This document shows, in pieces, positions 14,914-19,488 of a stretch of 19,488 nucleotides of DNA. The DNA lies in assembly GCA_002314055.1 (NCBI GenBank), contig DCBP01000042.1, positions 1-19,488 of the forward strand. The letters run 5' to 3'. The first letter of the stretch is position 1; each line of letters begins with the position of its first letter. The notes beneath the pieces are model-generated. The model ran no database searches and was not told the origin of the DNA. It saw nothing but the letters and a program-made list of their open reading frames with translations. Both the position numbers and the translations under genes were made by a program. This DNA is from Prevotella sp. UBA1104. GTDB taxonomy: Bacteria > Bacteroidota > Bacteroidia > Bacteroidales > Bacteroidaceae.

Positions 14914-15846
14914 ATGAAAAAAATAAGCAGTTTCCTGTCAGCCATTGCAGTGCTGACAGTAGTATCGTGCGGAACAACAAGCACGGTGCCCGTAACAGGA
15001 CGTAAACAACACATCCTGGTTTCTGACGAGCAAGTGATGAGCCTTAGCAACCAGGAGTACACCAATTACATGAAGACGGCAAAGGTGTCGACAAATGCCG
15101 CCAACACCGCCATGGTGAAAAGGGTAGGGCAGAGGCTTGCCAATGCCGTAGAGAAATACCTGAAGGAGCATAACCAGGCAGCCGAACTGAAAAACTACAG
15201 TTGGGAATTCAATCTCGTTCAGGATAATTCTGCAAATGCCTTCTGCATGCCTGGAGGAAAAATCGTGGTTTACGAAGGACTTCTCCCTATTACCCAGAAC
15301 GAGTCTGCCCTTGCCGTCGTTCTCGGTCATGAGATAGCTCATGCGGTTGCTAAGCATTCTGCCGAGCAGCTCAGCAAACAGATGAGACAACAGTATGGCT
15401 CCCAAATCCTTGGTGCGGTGCTTCAAACTACGGGTGTAAGTTCGGAGACCACCTCGTTGGCTCAGGGAGTCTTCGGACTCGGCAGCAAGTTCAGCAATCT
15501 TCATTATTCCCGTAAGAACGAGAGTGAGGCAGACTATATGGGACTCATCTTTGCCGCCATGGCAGGCTACGACCCTAATGTTGCCGTAACCTTCTGGCAG
15601 CGTATGGCAGCAAGTTCGCAGAGCAACACCCCGGCATTTCTGAGCGACCACCCGTCGGATGCACAGCGTATTTCGGATATAAAGAAGTGGTTGCCGGAGG
15701 CTGAAAAGTACTATACTCCAGTAGCAACAACCTCATCGAAGAGTAGTTCCGCGTCTTCCAACTCTTCCACTAAAAAGACCTCTTCTTCAAAGAAGTCGTC
15801 GTCAAGCAAGAAGAGCACTTCGAAGAAGTCTGCGAAGAAGAGATGA
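14914..15846 (+). CDS. M48 family metallopeptidase, lipoprotein
   Basis: The 310-residue protein starts with a lipoprotein signal, 'MKKISSFLSAIAVLTVVSC', with the lipid-bearing Cys at 19, so it should sit in the periplasm or outer membrane. The zinc site is 'VVLGHEIAHAVAKHS' (135-149) with H139, E140 and H143; the third ligand should be in 'NESEADYMG' (202-210). 'NAFCMPGGKIVVYEGLLP' (108-125) and 'LSDHPSDAQRI' (243-253) are standard for the BepA/LoiP-like group, which degrades or helps fold outer-membrane proteins. Residues 273-310 form a low-complexity Ser/Lys tail, strongly basic and absent from typical relatives. Single gene with its own promoter and terminator. Confidence 0.93.
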   Translation: MKKISSFLSAIAVLTVVSCGTTSTVPVTGRKQHILVSDEQVMSLSNQEYTNYMKTAKVSTNAANTAMVKRVGQRLANAVEKYLKEHNQAAELKNYSWEFNLVQDNSANAFCMPGGKIVVYEGLLPITQNESALAVVLGHEIAHAVAKHSAEQLSKQMRQQYGSQILGAVLQTTGVSSETTSLAQGVFGLGSKFSNLHYSRKNESEADYMGLIFAAMAGYDPNVAVTFWQRMAASSQSNTPAFLSDHPSDAQRISDIKKWLPEAEKYYTPVATTSSKSSSASSNSSTKKTSSSKKSSSSKKSTSKKSAKKR

Positions 15847-15859
15847 TATGGGGGGAGGA

Positions 15860-15904
15860 AAAAAGTGCATACAAGGCAACCGTTCAGCTTTGTATGCACT
15901 TTTT
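15860..15904. terminator. Bidirectional terminator between the M48 gene and the small peptide gene
   Basis: AAAAAGTGCATACAA (15860-15874) pairs perfectly with TTGTATGCACTTTTT (15890-15904), extended inward by a G-T, G-C and C-G pair around a nine-base loop. The plus strand continues CTTTTC and the minus strand TTCCTCC after a T run, so it can end transcripts from both convergent genes. Confidence 0.9.
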
Positions 15905-15938
15905 CTTTTCATTCCGTTATTTGTTTTTCTCTCCCGTT

Positions 15939-16172
15939 CTATTCTTCGGCAAAGTCCTCATCGTCCCAATCCCAAACGCTGTGACTGTTGCTTTTTGAAG
16001 GGTCGATGTTGTCGCCGTTGCCTCCGCCTGAGATTGTTCCTCCTTCCCCAAGTCCGCTGTCCTGGCTTGTCGGTTTCACGTTTCCGCTAAGAGGATTCGA
16101 GCCTGCAAGTATACCCTGTTCCATATCAGAAGATAAAACAGTTGTTGTCGGGATGATATATGTCTTTTTCAT
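15939..16172 (-). CDS. Small Gly-rich acidic peptide of the MKKTYxxP type
   Basis: The 77-residue product starts MKKTYIIPTTTVLSS, has 'GILAGSNPLSGN' at 20-31, a Gly/Ser-rich centre with 'GEGGTISGGGNGDN' (42-55), and an acidic aromatic end 'VWDWDDEDFAEE'. There is no hydrophobic signal peptide. I recall many small Prevotella proteins with this N-terminus, an 'LAG' segment and an acidic tail; their function is unknown to me. The start is fixed by a perfect AAGGAGG seven bases ahead. It lies 19 bases downstream of the large secreted protein gene and ends 35 bases before the shared terminator, so the two are very probably one transcript. It could be a precursor peptide, a surface-protein partner or a regulator; none is shown. 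Confidence 0.75.
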   Translation of the reverse strand: MKKTYIIPTTTVLSSDMEQGILAGSNPLSGNVKPTSQDSGLGEGGTISGGGNGDNIDPSKSNSHSVWDWDDEDFAEE

Positions 16173-16179
16173 ATTGATG

Positions 16180-16186
16180 CCTCCTT
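16180..16186 (-). promoter_or_regulatory. Strong ribosome binding site
   Basis: The minus strand reads AAGGAGG seven bases before the ATG at 16172. Such sites are rare in Bacteroidota, and none of the other genes here has one, so this peptide may be translated at a high rate, independently of the gene ahead of it. Confidence 0.8.
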
Positions 16187-16191
16187 AAAAA

Positions 16192-18288
16192 TTATTTTAA
16201 TGCAATTTTCTTTCCGTTCACGATGTAAATGCCTTTAACGCCATTTCCTGTACTTTTCTCAACCCTCTGTCCGTTGAGGTTGTAAACGGTACATTTTCCC
16301 GTATTCAGGTTCAGGGATTCGTCGCTGATAGCCTCAACGGCTGTCGTGGCGCCGTTGTTGCCGATGCCGATGCTGAGCTTTGTCGTAACGGCAGCGGATG
16401 CAGGCTTGAGGAAAGCTTTCAGTCCGCCGATTTCCTTTTCTTTCGTGATATAGTATAATTTCCCGTCGCTGCCGCCAAGGAAATGGCTGTTGGCCGGCAT
16501 CATGGTCTTTTCGTATGTTCCCGCGAAAGAGAAGTCGCCTCCGTTAATCTCGAGAGGTTTTCCGGCATCGATGGTAACTCCGCTGATCTGTGTGCCTTCG
16601 GTAATGTTCTTTGAAGGTTTTATAAGGTATGGCATTCCTCCGTTGATGAGCTGGTAGTAGAACATTCCGAAATTGGCCACGTTTCCGTCTACATTCTTAA
16701 ACTCTGCAACCCTTGCGCCATCGCCGAAAGCGTCGCGCACCTGTTTTTCCGTCATGCTGAACGGCAGGCAGACGGTAGTCCACGTGTCCTTTTTCATCGT
16801 GCGGTTTAATGTAACCGTAGCCTCGTTCTGCTGGTCATAAGAGTATCCGTCAGTTCCGATTGTTACGTCTTTTCCTGTTTCGGCATCGGCACCGAAGGTA
16901 AATCCGTAGAAGCCGAGGCTGGCATTGTTCTGGAACAGTACGTATGTCTTTCCCGCCTTCAGTTCATAGCTGTATCGGGCGGCGGTAAGCTTGTCTGTAG
17001 AGTATGAATAGTTGGTAGCGTTTTCCGTTATGGTGGCATCGCCGGCCTTGAAGTCGAGCGACTGCTGTGGCTTTCCGCTCTGGTCTACGAGATACAGGGG
17101 TTCTGTGGCATTCTGTCGCACGTAGACAGTCATGAGTCCGTCTTTCTGTGGCTCAAACTTGTAGTATGTTCCGCGGCAGGGTATAATGCCGGCATTTGGT
17201 GCAGAAGCGTCGCTTGGGGCGAACTGTTTGCCGTACTCGTCTTTAGGAGCGTTCCCGCACCCTTCTGTGTATGCTTCGTATCCGTCGAGCACGGTAAGTT
17301 CGCTTTCCTTCTTCGTGGCGCTCCAATTGTCGTTGTATTTAGTCCCCCCGACGGTATAAGACGTGTTTTCGGTTCCGTTTTCGCGGAAGTTCCAGCTTTT
17401 GCTTGCCTCGTTCCAGGTGGCAGCTTTCACGGCATTCTCGTGGTTTGTCCATCCGCCGTACATGAAGGCTATGTCCTTCACTCCGGTAGGTGCTCCCGTG
17501 ATGCCGGGGTTCTGCTTGCTCGGGTCTTTCCCTTCCTCAATCTGCAGGTGTACAGACGGCTCGTAAGGGGTGAAGACATATTCTTTGTCTACGTCGAACG
17601 TGAATCCGCCGAGGGCAAATCTCTCGCTTCCGGTTGCCCAGATATAATATTCGTCGCCAGCTTCCGCCTCAAGTGAGACGGTGATGAAAGCATATCCGGC
17701 TACGCCATTAATCTTGAAATTCTCGTTGTCGGTACCTTGGTTTTGCGGTGTTACGGTCAGTCCTTCAGTTATTGCATTTATTTTTGTCGTTTGATTTGCA
17801 ATACCCTTGACGGTTTTGTCTGAACCGACAGTAACGGTTTCATTTGTCGGCTTTGCTACATAGATATATTGGTTGGTGTTTGCTTTTGCCAAGTTTACTG
17901 CATATTTCAATGCGATTTTTCCCTTCGTATGGAAGATGAAGTGGAAATAGTTTCCCTCGTCCGGCAGGGCAATGCAGTTTTGGGCTTCTTGGTATCCCGG
18001 ATTGTTCTTGTTCCCGAATTGAGGCTTTCCCTTGGCGTGTAAGTACCAATTGGTGTCGTTTAACTGCACAGGTTTCTCCCATACCTCGTTGGCACCTACC
18101 AGAATACTGATGTTCGCACTTGCATAATACTGATACTCTTCAGTCTTTTGCGGGATGCCTGTTCCTTGGGTTACTGTCCAGGTTTCTGTAGCCGCGGATT
18201 GTGTGTCTGCAGTCTCACTGGCAATAACGCTGTTGCCGTATGCTGTCATAGCGCAGAGCAACACGGCGAAATAATTCTTGATTTTCAT
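16192..18288 (-). CDS. Large secreted surface protein with sorting-type C-terminus
   Basis: The 698-residue protein has a signal peptide (1-23, 'MKIKNYFAVLLCAMTAYGN', cut near 'VIA-SET'). Two regions look like copies of one beta-sandwich domain: about 104-234, ending 'FALGGFTFDVD', and about 365-468, ending 'SLGFYGFTFGAD', both with a preceding 'AGDEYYIW/AGKTYVLF' strand. Residues 495-655 form a domain opening 'NRTMKKDTWTTVCLPFS', which I recall from many Prevotella surface proteins. The end, 'CTVYNLNGQRVEKSTG' and 'VKGIYIVNGKKIALK' (666-698), resembles type IX secretion/Por-type tails. It is probably exported and held at the surface, perhaps binding glycans. No enzyme motif is seen. It is transcribed with the 77-residue peptide. 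Confidence 0.83.
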   Translation of the reverse strand: MKIKNYFAVLLCAMTAYGNSVIASETADTQSAATETWTVTQGTGIPQKTEEYQYYASANISILVGANEVWEKPVQLNDTNWYLHAKGKPQFGNKNNPGYQEAQNCIALPDEGNYFHFIFHTKGKIALKYAVNLAKANTNQYIYVAKPTNETVTVGSDKTVKGIANQTTKINAITEGLTVTPQNQGTDNENFKINGVAGYAFITVSLEAEAGDEYYIWATGSERFALGGFTFDVDKEYVFTPYEPSVHLQIEEGKDPSKQNPGITGAPTGVKDIAFMYGGWTNHENAVKAATWNEASKSWNFRENGTENTSYTVGGTKYNDNWSATKKESELTVLDGYEAYTEGCGNAPKDEYGKQFAPSDASAPNAGIIPCRGTYYKFEPQKDGLMTVYVRQNATEPLYLVDQSGKPQQSLDFKAGDATITENATNYSYSTDKLTAARYSYELKAGKTYVLFQNNASLGFYGFTFGADAETGKDVTIGTDGYSYDQQNEATVTLNRTMKKDTWTTVCLPFSMTEKQVRDAFGDGARVAEFKNVDGNVANFGMFYYQLINGGMPYLIKPSKNITEGTQISGVTIDAGKPLEINGGDFSFAGTYEKTMMPANSHFLGGSDGKLYYITKEKEIGGLKAFLKPASAAVTTKLSIGIGNNGATTAVEAISDESLNLNTGKCTVYNLNGQRVEKSTGNGVKGIYIVNGKKIALK

Positions 18289-18309
18289 AATTTGAAGTGT
18301 TAAATTTTT

Positions 18310-18333
18310 AGCTTTTTGTTTATCTGAAAAGCT
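18310..18333. other. Hairpin in the leader of the surface protein gene
   Basis: AGCTTTT and AAAAGCT form a seven-base inverted repeat around a ten-base loop, inside the roughly 80-base leader. There is no adequate U-tract, so it may affect mRNA stability or translation rather than terminate. Confidence 0.35.
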
Positions 18334-18375
18334 TCGCTAAGCATTATGTCTTTTATATAGCTGATGTTTGTAATG

Positions 18376-18383
18376 CAAATTTA
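18376..18383 (-). promoter_or_regulatory. -7 promoter element for the surface protein gene
   Basis: The minus strand reads TAAATTTG followed by CA, an exact TAnnTTTG match, 87 bases before the ATG at 18288. No clear TTTG is present at -33, so an accessory factor may be needed. Confidence 0.6.
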
Positions 18384-18677
18384 ATGATTTATTAAAATAC
18401 ATGGCGTAATTTTCGTGTTATCTTTTGTTAAAAACAATGACTATTTTCATTTTGTCGTATCAGTTTTTTATGAAAATGTATATAAAATTTATATCGCATG
18501 CAAGACTTCTGTCTTTTTTATTGTTAAAGTAAATTCTTATTACATGATATGAAGCAGATCGATGCTTAGCTTTATTATATACTGTCTGCTAACAATAAAA
18601 CAATTATTGGTTTTATCATTGACATTTAGACTTTTATTGTAAGTTGTAGTGTAGCCTTTGTCTTTTATGTTTATCGA

Positions 18678-18691
18678 TCCCTTGCAAGGGA
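18678..18691. promoter_or_regulatory. Perfect 14-base palindrome
   Basis: TCCCTTGCAAGGGA reads the same on both strands with no spacer. It is the right size for a dimeric repressor site, and it lies 39 bases ahead of a terminator-like hairpin. The binding protein is unknown. Confidence 0.4.
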
Positions 18692-18729
18692 ATTTTGCTT
18701 GTAGTCATTACGTGATAAGAAATCAGAAT

Positions 18730-18787
18730 TCCTTCACCGCATTTGTAATGTGTTTATTGTCAATAATTTATGGTGAAGGATTTTTTT
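18730..18787 (+). terminator. Terminator-like hairpin with T7 tract
   Basis: TCCTTCACC (18730-18738) pairs perfectly with GGTGAAGGA (18772-18780), followed at once by TTTTTTT on the plus strand. The 33-base loop is long but can fold further through TTAT/ATAA. No plus-strand gene precedes it, so it may end a small RNA. Confidence 0.6.
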
Positions 18788-18873
18788 ATTCCTTTCTTTT
18801 TCTGAGAATACATGATCTTAACGGATATTGGGTTTTATTCAATGTAAAGAATAAACAGTATGGAGATTTCGAT

Positions 18874-18983
18874 GGTTAAACATGTTACTTGTGAAGGTTA
18901 AACATGTCACTTGTGAGTTGTAAATACGTCATTTGATGGTCGTAAATACGTTACTTGGTGGTTGTAAACACGTTACTTGTAAA
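18874..18983. repeat. Five tandem copies of a degenerate 22-base unit
   Basis: Units begin at 18874, 18896, 18918, 18940 and 18962 with an exact 22-base period. The first is GGTTAAACATGTTACTTGTG plus AA. The last three share TGTAAAnACGTnA or close variants, and units 4 and 5 each contain GTAA-N5-TTAC. Since 22 is not a multiple of three, the array is not coding. Confidence 0.85.
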
Positions 18984-19076
18984 TCTACTTGCGTCAACGT
19001 TAACTAACTTTTTACCTAACAAAGTAAAGCTTTTGCCCTTTCAGGGTGTATAGGGAAAATGTTTACCATTGTTACG

Positions 19077-19164
19077 GAGCGTTTAGGCGAAACACCCGGA
19101 GCGTTTGGGCGAAACACCCGAAGCGTTTGGGCGAAACATCGACAGCGTTTGGGTTAAACATTTG
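19077..19164. repeat. Four tandem copies of a second 22-base unit
   Basis: Units begin at 19077, 19099, 19121 and 19143, again exactly 22 bases apart, with core AGCGTTTGGGCGAAACA. Every unit contains GTTT-N5-AAAC, a small inverted repeat. The fourth unit (GGGTTAAACATTTG) resembles the GGTTAAACAT of the first array, so the two arrays probably share an origin. A fifth, decayed unit may follow at 19165. Confidence 0.88.
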
Positions 19165-19211
19165 CAGTATTTAATGGAAATGAGAATAAGCTCGTGGGAA
19201 AAAAATAAATA

Positions 19212-19248
19212 GGGACATGCCGACAATCCGTTCTGTCGGGCATGCCCC
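19212..19248 (-). terminator. Strong GC-rich hairpin, terminator-like in minus direction
   Basis: GGGACATGCCGACA (19212-19225) pairs with TGTCGGGCATGCCCC (19234-19248) with one bulge and one mismatch around an eight-base loop. On the minus strand it is followed by TATTTATTTTTTT, a good U-tract, so it could end a leftward transcript from beyond the right edge. No such gene is visible in the last 240 bases. Confidence 0.6.
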
Positions 19249-19340
19249 TTCTGCTTTTCATATTTAGTTTTTCAGGTTGTTTTTTATTTCTTAAACTGGG
19301 GTTGTTCTTATTCCTTATTCAAGTTCCGGATTTATTTCTT

Positions 19341-19358
19341 CCCCTCCCCCGCCTCCCC
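19341..19358. other. C-rich tract with possible G-quadruplex on the minus strand
   Basis: The minus strand reads GGGGAGGCGGGGGAGGGG, with three runs of four or more G and one GG, in an AT-rich region. A two-layer quadruplex is possible; three layers would need G donated from the long runs. Confidence 0.4.
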
Positions 19359-19488
19359 TTTAAATAAAATCCTCACGCTCGGAAAAATAAGCAAGCTTCT
19401 TTTTCTCTCGCTTAATCGGATTTTTCAGGGGCGGAGCAGTTTCCTTTAATTGCCATAACCTAATACATTTGTTGTTACTAAATCTATA

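Larger units (their letters stand above)
18384..19488. other. 1.1 kb stretch without a convincing gene
   Basis: No ORF here has recognisable composition or family motifs. The longest candidate, 73 codons from 18658 on the plus strand, is split by the 18730-18787 hairpin and looks non-coding. The region is AT-rich to 18870, then holds two 22-base repeat arrays (18874-18983 and 19077-19164), a strong hairpin (19212-19248) and a C-rich tract (19341-19358). The stretch 18400-18650 shows nothing I can name. Confidence 0.6.

Noticed and set aside
14938..15651. Long minus-strand ORF of 237 codons opposite the M48 gene
   Set aside because: It is the antisense shadow of a clear M48 protease with intact zinc site; its translation has no recognisable motifs.
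18658..18879. 73-codon plus-strand ORF
   Set aside because: It crosses the terminator-like hairpin at 18730-18787 and its Phe/Leu/Tyr-heavy translation reflects AT-rich DNA; no family likeness or start signal.
18874..19164. CRISPR array
   Set aside because: The 22-base units are directly tandem with no unique spacers and no cas genes nearby.
18384..19488. Insertion sequence or attachment site
   Set aside because: No transposase, terminal inverted repeats, target duplication or tRNA gene was seen.

Overview
The window looks like chromosomal DNA from a Bacteroidota (Bacteroidales) bacterium, most likely Prevotella or a close relative. The evidence is: promoters of the TTTG-N19-TAnnTTTG type and almost no Shine-Dalgarno sites; a fimbrillin-like lipoprotein running into BspA-type leucine-rich repeats; a secreted protein ending in a 'VYNLNGQRV...KGIYIVNGKK' tail typical of Prevotella surface proteins; and a small companion protein starting MKKTYIIP. 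No rRNA, tRNA, CRISPR array or insertion sequence was recognised. The genus is inferred from protein style and was not checked by search.

Left part, all on the minus strand (1-5172). A surface lipoprotein gene runs off the left edge. Upstream of it is a tight operon-like run, 4086 down to 856: a tiny possibly broken ORF, an alpha/beta hydrolase fused to DUF1653, a thioredoxin remnant, a flavin reductase-like protein, a broken gene of a family I recall as AlkZ-related, an RNase H-fold protein lacking most catalytic residues, and an SDR oxidoreductase. At least two members of this run have lost their middle and changed frame, so the locus is decaying or the assembly is damaged here. comF follows, with its own promoter and terminator.

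Centre, plus strand (5183-15904). From a region divergent with comF, a nitroreductase-like gene, a DUF2520 Rossmann protein and a KdsC-type phosphatase (Kdo/LPS synthesis) run together. A near-ideal promoter at 7145-7175 then starts a self-contained glycine cleavage operon: lipoate-protein ligase, gcvT, gcvH, split gcvPA and gcvPB, and a dihydrolipoyl dehydrogenase. The ligase can charge the H-protein (K64). GcvPA/GcvPB decarboxylate glycine onto its lipoyl arm, GcvT passes the methylene group to tetrahydrofolate, and the dehydrogenase reoxidises the arm. A TPR protein follows, probably co-transcribed, then a separately promoted M48 lipoprotein protease with a Ser/Lys tail. A strong two-way terminator closes this block.

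Right part (15939-19488). A minus-strand pair encodes a large secreted surface protein and, 19 bases downstream, a 77-residue peptide with a perfect AAGGAGG ribosome binding site. The last 1.2 kb has no convincing gene. It holds a perfect palindrome, a terminator-like hairpin, two arrays with an exact 22-base period, another strong hairpin and a C-rich tract. The 22-base arrays are the least explained structure in the window.
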